Positions 22,441-32,984 of a stretch of 64,000 nucleotides of DNA are shown here, in pieces (the first letter of the stretch is position 1; each line of letters begins with the position of its first letter). Both the position numbers and the translations under genes were made by a program. The notes under the pieces are model-generated. The model searched no databases. It saw only the letters and a list, made by a program, of their open reading frames with translations, and had not been told where the DNA came from. The DNA is from Ophioderma brevispina (taxonomy: Eukaryota; Echinodermata; Ophiuroidea; Amphilepidida; Ophiodermatidae), in the NCBI GenBank assembly GCA_023653785.1, contig JAMKCH010035957.1, positions 1 to 64,000 of the forward strand. The letters run 5' to 3'.

Positions 22441-23359
22441 TTTGTCCTCACTCCTTATTTGGATGTAGCTGATCCCCTGAGCATTTTTGACAACCAATTT
22501 TTGTCCAAAATCGGCCAAAAAATGAGAAGTTCCCGCCCAAAAATGCCATTTAAGGGAGGGGGGTGGGTCTGAGGGGGGTCTAAACAATGATAGTTTGTCA
22601 TTTTACCTGGAAATGTGCCATTTTTAAACAATTTAGGGTTAATTTTATGTTTTATTTGAGGTCAAATCCATTTTGGAATGAATTCGTCAGGTTTTGAATT
22701 TTTTGTTTTCATAAAATTAGCCATTTTAAGTAAAATTAAGCCACGAGGGCGCGCTTTGCCGGCCATGCCCTAACCTTAACTGATTTTTAGATATTTTTCT
22801 ATGTAGAATTTGAAGATAAGGCCGTATAAAAAAAAGTCATTTCAGCACATAGCCTTTTTTGTTTGGTCCGGTGCCAATTTTTATAATTTGCAATGTCTCT
22901 ATTGAAAATATAGGGTGCAAAAAGTTCGTTGACCTACATACAACCCTATGGCACAAAATTGTGTAATGATGCATTCCAATTACTGGCTGCCACAGCGAAA
23001 ACCGTTTATTTTTTATTAATAGCTCAATTTTGCAGTAGGTACTATCAATTATTAACCTTTTAGGACAAGTTTTCAATGACTGCACAATCATAAGCGTGCC
23101 TACCTTTTAATGGGCAAAGCGCCCTCATAGCTGAATTTACCAAAATCGCCAATTTTTTTTTATACGAAAGCGGTAGATCTGACCCTGCTTGAGCATTTAC
23201 AAAAATGGATCCTTTGACCCTCAAAACCTATGTTGATACACCAACATGGCTAAAATGTTGTATATAATTACAGTAAATTCAGTAATTGACAAATTTAAGC
23301 ATTTCAGACCCCCCAGAGGTGCTCAGGGATCAAGATACTCAAATAAGAGTGAGGACAAA
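22441..23359. mobile_element. TIR element interrupting a LINE
   Basis: The left end TTTGTCCTCACTCCTTATTT (22,441) and the right end, inverted, TTTGTCCTCACTCTTATTTG (to 23,359) are near-identical, and weaker similarity continues inward about 45 bp (GATCCCCTGAGCA against GATCCCTGAGCA). The 919 bp between hold no ORF of note. LINE coding lies on both sides on the minus strand. No clear target-site duplication. Confidence 0.65.
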
Positions 23360-23384
23360 ATTATCTGAAATATCTATTTTTTTT

Positions 23385-23700
23385 TTCTACCCCTGTATAG
23401 CCCACCTCTATTGGTATGTGGATCCCATGCACATGCTGTATATTCCAGGGTAGGTCTTATGAGGGTCTTATAAGCTGTGCCTTGATGTCCTTTGTGCTAA
23501 ACCATAAAAGTTTCTCTTGATGAAACCAAGTACTTTATTGGCTTTGGTGGTGATTTGGTCAATGTGGGTCTTCCATTTCAAGTCTTTGTTAAAACTCACT
23601 CCCTAAGTAGGATGTGTCCACTTCCTCGAGTTCTTCACCGTAGAAAGTGTAGGTGATCTTTGGTGGGTTCCTCTTGTTGGTTTATTTGGCAATGAATTTT
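23385..23700 (-). pseudogene. CR1/L2-type LINE, thumb region
   Basis: Minus-strand pieces ITYTFYGEELEEVDTSYLG, LEMEDPH, KDIKAQL and IRPTLEYTACAWDPHT-like sequence in shifting frames match the region between the RT palm and the RAARF tail of CR1/L2 elements. The element is cut by the TIR insertion at its 3' side and fades out at about 23,700. Confidence 0.75.
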
Positions 23701-23884
23701 TGCATTTTGAAGGATTGAATTTTATAACAAAGTTGTTATTTTGTATATGAAGGAATTCGATTAAGCTTAGCAATTTTCACACAGTGATTGTATATGGACA
23801 AGCATTTGTTTACATGCAAAAAACACAATTTTTTGGAAATTGAGGGCACCCTCCTCAGGAAAGGCTGACTCAGTCCTTTAAATA

Positions 23885-24335
23885 GGACTAGAAATAACGA
23901 AGTTATAAATAGTAAAAATGTGTCCTTAAACTTCTTTTCGCTAGCACCGGAGGAACTCCCAACTTGTGACCACCAGCCGGCAACTGCCCTGAACTATTGG
24001 GCTCATTGAAAGCTGGGTTGTGTGTGTTTTTTGCAAAGATAATCTTTAGTTTTGGTGTGCATGAGTGAACAGGAATACAATGACAGGATTTGTTCAAACA
24101 CATGGTGACATTTCTTTGGCATGCTGTATGGTCAGTGGAACAGAGCAAATACCTAATAACCTCACAAAGCAAAATTGCACCTAATAAGAGTGTTATAAGT
24201 GGATGTCATAGATTTTACCAGGAATTATTGAACCGCGCACACACAAAAAAACTACTCAAGTTGATATAGAGCTGAATGTCGCCATCAACTGCAGGGTGTC
24301 TGCATTGTTCCGACACTAGACAGTTGCAAGTGGCA
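23885..24335 (+). repeat. Partial third copy of the 3.4 kb block
   Basis: Matches 3,920-4,330: TAGGACTAGAAATAACGAAG, GTGACCACCAGCCGGCAAC, ATTGGGCTCATTGAAAGCTG and ACAAAAAAACTACTCAAGTT. It proves that the sequence before ATTGGGCTCA in copy A is original and that copy B has lost it. Confidence 0.8.
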
Positions 24336-26400
24336 GCACTCTCTGCAGTCAATGCTGTTTAAAGTTTGATTGCCCGCCCCCGACTGTGCAGATGATGGAT
24401 GTAAAGTTCCGGGTGACTGACCCGCCAATAAGTTCCGGGTGACTTAACCTCAATACCTATCAGACTCGCCAAACAATGGCGGGGTCCCCTGGCGGTTGGC
24501 GCACCTCGGGTATGCAGGTGGTAAACTTTAACTTTCAAATATTTCCAGGTATATTGCAGGATTTAATCGGGCTACGCATTTATTGGTAATGTTTTTCTTC
24601 TTAACCACTGTAAACATTTTAAAGATCCAGATCGGCAAAGGTGGAAAAAATCATTCGACATCGGGTCGATATCTCCGCCTTTACTGAACTTCAGTGTGAA
24701 ACTTAAGAAACTTAAGCCACACCAACTTTCAAGGTTCAGAATGCATCGCGAAGGTGTTGTATGACCCAGCCAAGGTCGATGACCCGCACTGGTGAAGGGA
24801 ACCGATCGGTTCCGAAGTTTGTCGAACCTCTTACATCACAATGGGTGCGGTTACGGTAAATTTGTACTTGTCATTAGAGTGATCATTAGCGCTAATTAGT
24901 TAGTATTTTTCGCTTCTGTACACGGGTTAATGTGATGTGCAGGTCACTGCAGGATGCATATCTTTTCATTGGGACGTGTCAAATTTATCTCAAGCTAGAC
25001 ATTGCAATTGTGCAAGAACCAGGTAACAAATTGACTTCATTGCAACTGTATTCTAATTCGTCGTAGGGTTTTTCTACTGAATCTACTTTCTACTATTCTA
25101 AAACTCCTTCTCTTTTTAGTTTAACTATCGTTACTTTTTTTTTGGTAATAATATTAGACTTAGACTAGCACGAGGTTGCTCTGGCTTTTTCCGCAATGAT
25201 AGCCCCCTACTATCTCCTCTACAAAGCCAGGGCAGCAGTTTCATTCATAAAAACGGCAATCCACTGTCCTACGTGTGCCCACCAAAGCAGATATTTTGGT
25301 ATATTTTACAGTTCATCGATTAGTGAACACGAAATCCGCACATTTATGAAAACGTTGATGTCTACTCCCAACAAGCTCGTCCTGATTTTAAAAATACAAA
25401 TGGTTGCACACCTCATGCTTACATCCGTGAAAGTGACCGAAAAGGGCACAAAAGACCGAAATTTGAACAAATTAATGCTAAACACAGTCGTCTCACACTT
25501 CCGGGTGTAGATACGTAAATTGGTAATAAAAGTCAAGGAAACACCATGCATTATAATATAATTAGGACTACATCAAAGTTAAAGATTTTTCAATACGTGG
25601 ATGGTTTTTGTACAGCTTCGGATTTGCTTATCCGATCGGATCCGTGCGCACCACCCCAGCTTTTCAACCTTTCGCACGTAGCATTGTAAGAGGTAGGTAA
25701 GGACGACGTGCAACGCACCGGTGACGAGGCTGGATTAGTTAGACAGGTAAGTATCACGTGTAACGCTATGGAATTTGGGGAGAAATTCTAAATTTTAGAC
25801 AGTTTTGAATCATGCTCAGATTTTTTATACACCCATCTTGTTGTGCATTTGAATATCATAAAAATAACCATGAAGAATTTAGTTCCTTCCATATGTTGAC
25901 ATACAACTTCTGGGTCATTTAATTATTGAATGCTGTTATTAATTCTCATTTATACAATGTGAGGTTCTCACTAGGCAGCCCGCGGGCCAAATCCGGCCGC
26001 CAACCATTGGATTGGCCTCAAACTTGCTCTAAAATATAAAAGGAAACAAAAGAAATTCATGTGTATTGGCCCTCAAGTAGGAAACGTTCAAATATGGTCG
26101 GCATTCTCTGGACCGTCAGCTAATATATAAGTTAATTAAAAATATTATAAAGTTACTTTCTCAAACTTCTTCCTTGTTTGTTGGATATACGCGAGCACAG
26201 AACAGCTGAACATTGCAAGACGTGGTCAAAATTTGTTACCTAATTACATCCACTTAAAACAAATTAATAATTTCATTAAGGTGGCATTCCAACCAGGTGG
26301 GCCGCCCTTTGGACATTACAGGAATAGTAAATGTATTTTAAGTAATTAATTCAGTGTAATGTATTTAAATAGGGATAAATGCTAGGTAGAGGGTGAACCA
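24336..26400. other. No supported gene
   Basis: Mixed composition. TAAGTTCCGGGTGACT occurs in two copies at 24,395-24,445. A strong splice-donor consensus CAG/GTAAGTAT sits at 25,744-25,754, but no exon can be shown. CAGCCCGCGGGCCAAATCCG near 25,976 resembles the GC-rich ends of some hAT elements, without a matching partner end. Confidence 0.4.
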
Positions 26401-29400
26401 GTATTAAACATGTTTAAAGAACATGAACAAACTCGATTGTATTTTTTTGCATTTCTAGGGTTGTAAGTTGCAATAGACATTCGGAAGTAATCATGGACAC
26501 CTACCGTCCATGTTACACTTAAGCAACGACTCAAAACCTGTTTTTAAAACATAATATCTGAAACAAAACATTTCCTTTTACAAAGCATAACACAAGAAAT
26601 ACTTGGAGTAATGTTTCATCAAATGTAATTATCAAACTATAACATGTATGTTGAGTAAGCGGATTAAGTTTGGAACGCTGTTCGGACGTAAACAGTGGAC
26701 AACCATGCATGTTTTAAAATTTTAGCTTTACAATGAGAGTACATGATCAATTCCTTTTATATTTCTACATTATTGGTTGATACATATTTGATGTAGGGAC
26801 TTCTAGACACTTTTTAGCCATATACTTTGCGTGACACAAGAAAATGTTCAAAATTGTCAGAGTCATGGACACCACGCCCCCCAAGAACCCACAATACTCC
26901 GCTAAAACAACAAACCTAATTGCTCTCACTGTGAATGGTTTAAAGTTGTGAACTGTACTTACCACGTAGTGACTGTACATCATTTGTTGGCTTTAGGTAA
27001 AATTAGTAAAATTCTGCTGCCATCTAAATTGTACTAAAAGTGGACACCACCTATTACGGGGAACACCTCATTTTGATGGGGTAAATACTCTGAAGTTTGG
27101 TATAATACTATGGAAAAAGAAATGAATAATCATTAAAAGTTGGTCAGATTGTGTAAACTGATTAAAAAACAGGAAAGATTAAAAGATACATAAATGTCAC
27201 GTGGAATTGTTGGTTAAATTTGCAATTAATGTAACGTTTTTTGGTCACAAATATTAACTCTTTTTTTGAATCACTTCCTATTCTAATATGAAAATCGAAA
27301 AAAACTAAAGAGTAAATGGCAGAGTAGGTTTGTTTATGTTAAAGACCATTATAAATGATGATCAATTGCATAAAAGAACTTTCTGAACAGACGATTCCTG
27401 AAAGACCATCTTGTTTAGAACAATTTGTGAAATTAAACAACAAATGAGTTTGCGAACTCTATATTGTAATGAATACAATGCAAAGGAATCATATAATCTC
27501 AACCTTTATTGTGAAACAAAAGACATTCAGTTCATGTTTATTTTCTGATACTTCTGGATTATTTTGAAGTAGAATCGCATTGCATGGAACAACCAAGCTT
27601 CAGTTTACCATACTTACTTTTAAAGAGAACTTCTTATCTAGTGCCAAGGCCAAAATCACGACTTGTGTAGGTATACTGTTCATACATTGCGTACAAAGTT
27701 GCTGCCTGTTTACCACACATGAATATATGTTCTGCCTTATGAAATCGTCCATGGCTCTCAGTGTTAAAATAGACATACCAACCATTGTTATTCTGTAACA
27801 AAGTGTTATTATAACATTGAGTATTCTTTTTGGATATAAACTTGGCTATAGAAGTCATTTCACAGGTTTAATTGTCAATGCAAATTTTGCAAAGCGACCC
27901 AACCAACAGAGAAAAACTGTTACATAGCTACTTTAGGTTAGGACTAGTCTCACTTAGTGCAAGCAGGGAATGTCCATCACTAGTGGTGCAAGTAGGGTAT
28001 GAATATCACTGACCATGGCACTGCATGGGAAATCTGAGCTCTTGAAGTAAACAGCCAGTATCAGTAAACAGCTGAAGAAGTGTAAAACAATGGAGGGTGC
28101 AGACACACAATAAGATTGGTACCACTGCATGAGGGTTTGGTCAATTCAGGAGGAATCTTTTGCATGGAGAAGAAAAAAATACTGTGCATCAGTAAAATAA
28201 AAATTTGAAGTAATCTAGGCTTATAGCAAACTATTGGTTTGTCCACCCCTAATATGTTGGTACTCATGAGTTAGGATCAATCATTAGGAGAGTGCCGGTA
28301 CTAAGTGTTTCTCTTCTCTACTTATTGAAAATGTATAGGGACCTGTTATAGGCCCTTTTTGTTGTAATGTCTATGTGTACACCCACTAACTCATTATACC
28401 ACATAGCCTAGGGGAAAATGGCACCTTGGGCAGTCTTTCACATTTTTAAAACCCTCACAGAGGAAATCCAACAATCCCACAAGTACAAGCTATAAATCAC
28501 CAAAATAACCAAAATTTTGAACATATGGGCAATTCCAACGTCATGGAGTTACATTTTGCCCACCCTCTCGTTCAAAGCATTTCCACGTACGTGAAAGTAC
28601 GGGATTTACTTTTATTTCTGTTTACTGATGTTCACATACTACTGTTTAAAGAACATCCCAAACATCTAGAAGATCAGCCGTTAATTAAACAAGAAAAGAG
28701 ATATAGAAGTCAACGTCATGGACCTTATTACGAAATGGACAAGCCCTTTTTTTGGATCATTTTGATAACCAAACTCTCTGAAGTTGCAATTCAAGTTCAA
28801 TATTCTGTTAAGTATTTTAAATATGGTAAACAACTTTATGTAATTGTAATTAATTAGGAGAAACACCTTCTTAATAAATACTCTAGAAATCTGCCAAATG
28901 TAGTCATGGACATTACATTTGTGTAAAATGTCAGGACGTGACACCCCTTAATTTGAATTTCAACATTCGCTCATTCACAATTGAAACCATAGGTGTGGTG
29001 TTATGCATTCGCTGCCAGTTTGTGATGCCATGAATCTATATAAAAATTTGAAGGGACTTGATGTTTGAAATAATGGTTTATTTAAACTAAACCATTTTAG
29101 GTCAACGGGGTACGAGTGCTTTGCTAGTTGTTTTCAATACGCTTTTGAAAAAAAAAAAAAACCGTCTCTAGACATAACCACTATAAAGATAACCAAAATC
29201 GTGACATGCTCACTAAAATTGAGACGCTTCTTATCTTATGAGTTTTGCCTTACATTATTTGAAAATCGATGGCTAATGTGCCTATTTGAAAAAGAAAAGG
29301 GGCAATGCACTTTTCCCCTGTACAATTCCCATGGGAGTAGGTATTCCAAGAAATAAAATGTAGGCATGCTACTCACAAACTCAAAGGTGATAGAAGGAAA

Positions 29401-29760
29401 GGTGCAAATTCTTGAGCAGGGTAAACTGAGGATTATTCTTTCCAGTTGTCACTATACCCTTTGGGAGGTAGCGTATTTAAAAAAAATTGGAGAAAGGAAA
29501 GATGTAAAGCGCCATATTTTTACATCATTTTGATGTGTGACCCATTTGACCTACTAAAACTGGTCATTTTTAAGCATTCTAATTATAAAAATGCTCATGC
29601 AACACTTCAAGAAACAGATTCTCGACATCAAACACATGATTTTAAATATTACCATAACAAACATACATTAATATCCTTTTACAGGGATGTTAAGGTAAAG
29701 TCCATGACGGAACGTCTCATGACGTAATGTCCATGACGCTCATTAGCATATTTGGATTTT
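26401..29760. other. Non-coding stretch with repeated GTCATGGA
   Basis: AT-rich, several ORFs of 60-110 codons without recognisable domains (for example 28,525-28,857 plus). The 8-mer GTCATGGA or its complement occurs at 26,862, 28,540, 28,715, 28,903, 29,701 and 29,730, far above chance, which hints at a dispersed element. Confidence 0.4.
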
Positions 29761-31313
29761 GTTGTGCACCCGGTTTAATCTTTTGCATTTTTTCATCAAA
29801 AATGGGATCAAAATCATTAAGTCCTCAATTCTCCTGTGTCGAAGTGATCTGATGAAAACTCTATGACCAAAAGTTATGACCCTCTATGAAGATAGCCACC
29901 TCCAAAGAATGTCCTGTGTTTTTTTGTGTTATTGTACATGGTCAAATGAAAGGGTGGTAAAGGTATAGAAGATCGAGTGGTGATGGGAAACGTCATCAGA
30001 TGTCTTGAAACTTGGTTCTTGATCAATATGAGGGTTTTGAAGAGGAAAAATGGAAAAGAAAGGGCTTTCGAAATTACTCTAATTGGAGGAAGAAGATCTT
30101 TCAGGCACGTGGCAGATTTTAAGGGAAAAGCTGTCAGCAGCTTAAGGTGGACCCTTTAGCGTCACAGAGCGACAATTTATCGACTTTAGTGCGACTAGGT
30201 GTGTTCGAGGGGGGCCCTGAGAGCAATATTTTAGGGGGGGGGGCCTGTCAGCAGCTGCTGACATGTGATCTTACATGTAATCCGCCACTGCTTCAGGGGG
30301 TTGGTGCGTCAATGCGGAGCATCGAAACCTTGCGCAGTGGAAACTTGTTAAAAAAATCAATTACAACCTAAATTTTTAAAATATCAAAACAACATGGGCC
30401 TCCCAAACAAAAATCGGCAACACAAAACTTCACCAAGTTTATAAGGAAAGTTATGAGCGTTGCCCCCAGATAGGAGGGTACAGGCTCAAACTGGCAACTT
30501 AGTTACCCCAGAAATGTTGATTTTCAAAAAAGTCTGAAGTACATGTAAGCAATATGAACATGTGGACCCCGAACGATAAGATGACTTCAAGGTGGTCTAA
30601 TTAGACATTGACGTTAATTGTAATTGGTGAAATGAAATCTCTTGGTTGTGCAATCCCATAATTAAATAGATAACTTGCACCAACAATAATAAAAAAGAGT
30701 AAAGAGTTAACACAGGTTACAAAGCTGCATCTTCAGAGCAAAACCATTTGGATTTCAATGCCAAATAAGAGAATTATATCAGATAGTCAATACAACACCC
30801 CTACGTGGTTCACATTGGGTATTGCTATCAACATGGTGTGCGCATGCGTCGCTAGTGCAGTTCAGCTCTAACATCGCTGGAGAATTCTGTCTACTAAACT
30901 CCGGTTTTTTGACCAGAAAATCTTTTCAAGTTTCATCTTGTAGTGCACTATTAACCCTAGAACATTTTGGGCCCAGTTTTGTTAATTGGAGTAACTTATT
31001 TTGCCGACATTTTTCAACATTCTGATGTGGTAGTCAGTCAACATCAACGAGCTTGAATAAATTAGAGCGCCGACTGTTGGCAGGGTTATTGCCAGTTTGT
31101 TTACAAACTAACCTAACCTCGTGCTCTGAAATAAAGTCAAAATAGAAAACGTCACCAAAGGGACTATTAGTTTTAGAAAAATGTACTTATTTGTTCACAG
31201 GAAATCGTGGTTATGTAAATAATATATATTTTTATTAAAATTTCAATAAACAATCCTCATATTACCATGTTTTCATCGAAATGAATGAAGCGGACAACAA
31301 GCCTAAATCAATT
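29761..31313. other. No supported gene
   Basis: AT-rich with a run of G at 30,233-30,242 and a perfect 18-bp palindrome TGTCAGCAGCTGCTGACA at 30,246-30,263 (contains an E-box CAGCTG). Confidence 0.5.
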
Positions 31314-31402
31314 AAATTCATTCAGGAAAGTGTTGCCAATTTTGGTGCCCATGAAGCCAGTTTTTGGGCACCAAAATAGAGAACACTTTCCTGAATGAAT
31401 TT
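31314..31402. ncRNA. 89-nt hairpin, pre-miRNA-like
   Basis: Arms 31,314-31,351 and 31,365-31,402 pair at 35 of 38 positions around a 13-nt loop. The only disruption is an internal bulge (GCCA opposite CTCT). Size, arm length and loop are those of a metazoan pre-miRNA, and the bulge is central. A tiny foldback MITE is the alternative; I found no second copy in the window. Strand is open because both strands fold. Confidence 0.4.
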
Positions 31403-31559
31403 GCTGAATTCTGGGATTTTTTGCTTTGTGGTCAATACTTCAGTTATATGTAACGAAACATCAAGGTCTGAAACACGCTAAAACTCACAGAATTGTTTAG
31501 TTAATCTTATCAAGCCCGCCAAATCATACGTGGACTCTCAGTTTTTCTTGTTACTTGAC

Positions 31560-32110
31560 ACTTCGGAAGGGGATTTTAGTGTACGATTACTGGTAGTGTG
31601 TTAGCAAACGGCAACCATGACGGCAACGTTGAAATTTAAAGATGGCGATGACCTGGCAGCAGAAGACAGCAGCGTCAAGGCTGTCGATCAAAAATTCCAC
31701 CTTTTGCGGCAATTTCGACATAACAGCCTCGCCTATTTTTTGTTCCGACGATATTCCGCTACCTTTCTGTAAGGTTAGTTTCATGTAAAATGGTAGTTTT
31801 AATTCCCGATATCCAGTGGTCAAAAACGCCGGCTTTCATAAAATCAGACCGTGATGCAGACGATGTAAGTTTGACGTCATGGCTCGCTGATTCGGCTTCA
31901 TTTTCTCGCTGAGCATTTTGGCATTTATTCAAGCTCGTTGGCAACATCTACTGGCGTCCTCTTGGCTTTAATGTGTGTTGTGACGTAGTCTCCCCCACTT
32001 ACTGGGTGTCACGTTTTTAAAGATGGCGTCGACGCCGAAGCAATTGTGAGCTGGAGATAACTTCGCAGTGTGCCGGGCGACAATATCGGCTGTCGTGCTT
32101 AAATTAGGCC
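31560..32110. promoter_or_regulatory. Promoter-like CpG-bearing stretch
   Basis: In contrast to its surroundings the stretch has many CpG, AAGATGGCG twice (31,639 and 32,022; a YY1-type initiator motif), TGACGTCA-like and TGACGTAG words (31,873, 31,981) and CACGT near 32,010. These are typical of CpG-type animal promoters. No transcript evidence exists here. Confidence 0.35.
31616..31770 (+). CDS. Possible first coding exon, unrecognised
   Basis: ATG at 31,616 in a strong context (AACCATGA) opens a 51-codon frame starting MTATLKFKDGDDLAAED and containing KAVDQKFHLLRQFRHNSLAY, which reads like protein. It ends at CT/GTAAGG, a plausible donor. A good acceptor (TTCTATTTTCAG) lies at 32,128-32,139, but the join soon meets a stop. 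I do not recognise the protein; the stretch could equally be 5' sequence of the following mobile element. Confidence 0.3.
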
Positions 32111-32162
32111 AGTGGGGTAGGAGGTCCTTCTATTTTCAGTATAGTGTTTGCCATCTGTAACA

Positions 32163-32566
32163 ATGAAGTGCTCTGAGTTGTTGTTTGCACAATTTTTTAT
32201 CATTGTAATCTTCTCCAGTTTCAGCGGTTATTTAGAAATACAACACACTGGGGACACTAGTGAACTCATTCAAAATGAGTACGAGATTTCTGATCATCCG
32301 AACTTATACATGGTACCTCATTATACTGTGAAGTACTTTCCAAGCTTAATCAACATTCGCAATGCACAGAAATACAAGGCCCCATCAGTTGGGTTACACC
32401 AAGGGGTGAAACGCATTCAAAACATTCGTCCGTGCTTGGCGCTGACATTTTGAATCTTGCACGGAATAATTATCATTTTGGTGCGTGTTCACACATAATG
32501 TCATTCGATACAAACAATCCTCCCAAAATATCAGTTGTTGATTGTTGGGTGCTATTGGGTGGTTAA
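32163..32566 (+). CDS. Signal-peptide ORF, one frame break
   Basis: ATG at 32,163 (context ACAATGA) opens a frame beginning MKCSELLFAQFFIIVIFSSF, a clear signal peptide or N-terminal anchor, followed by about 75 residues (ISDHPNLYMVPHYTVKYF, KAPSVGLHQGVKRIQNIRP). At about 32,441 coding switches frame and continues for 41 codons (ADILNLARNNYHFGACSH, KISVVDCWVLLGG) to TAA at 32,564-32,566, as if one base were missing or extra. Total about 134 residues. Family not recognised. It lies 420 bp upstream of a LINE on the same strand, so it may be an ORF1 or leader ORF of that element. Confidence 0.4.
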
Positions 32567-32980
32567 TTTTGTCCTACCCAGGGCCACACAACAAATGAAA
32601 TGACCACACAGTCGTCTTGATTTAAATAAACCGCCTCAATGAAACATCTTTTTCACAGCTCAGCGCGCATTGCATTATGATAAAAAGAGTATCTGAGTAG
32701 TCACCAATGATCAGGTACCTAGTATTACAAACCACACAAACACCTGGCACCTCTACACATACTTAAATTTGATCACTACCGATTAGTGGATCTGCAAAGC
32801 GGCACCCACATTATTGGAAGAAGTCCGAGGCAAGCCATGCTTTCTATTGTTGGTACAACTCTAGGTTTTCTTTTCATTTGTTTTCGCACAAACATGCGCG
32901 ACGGTGAATTTCTAAAGATTACGTACGTTTTGCCTCTCTATCTATAATAGAACCTCTTTGGGTTATCACAAGCAATCAAT
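32567..32980. other. Gap between ORF and LINE ORF
   Basis: No ORF of note. It may be the intergenic or 5' untranslated part of the downstream LINE. Confidence 0.4.
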
Positions 32981-32984
32981 CAAC

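Noticed and set aside
25744..25754. Strong splice-donor consensus CAG/GTAAGTAT
   Set aside because: No coding frame, promoter or matching acceptor could be tied to it, so no exon is called.
25970..26320. hAT element suggested by CCCGCGGGCCAAATCCG
   Set aside because: No matching inverted end or 8-bp duplication was found around it.
28525..28857. 110-codon plus-strand ORF
   Set aside because: AT-rich, no domain, and a long open frame also exists on the other strand; expected by chance at this length in 64 kb.
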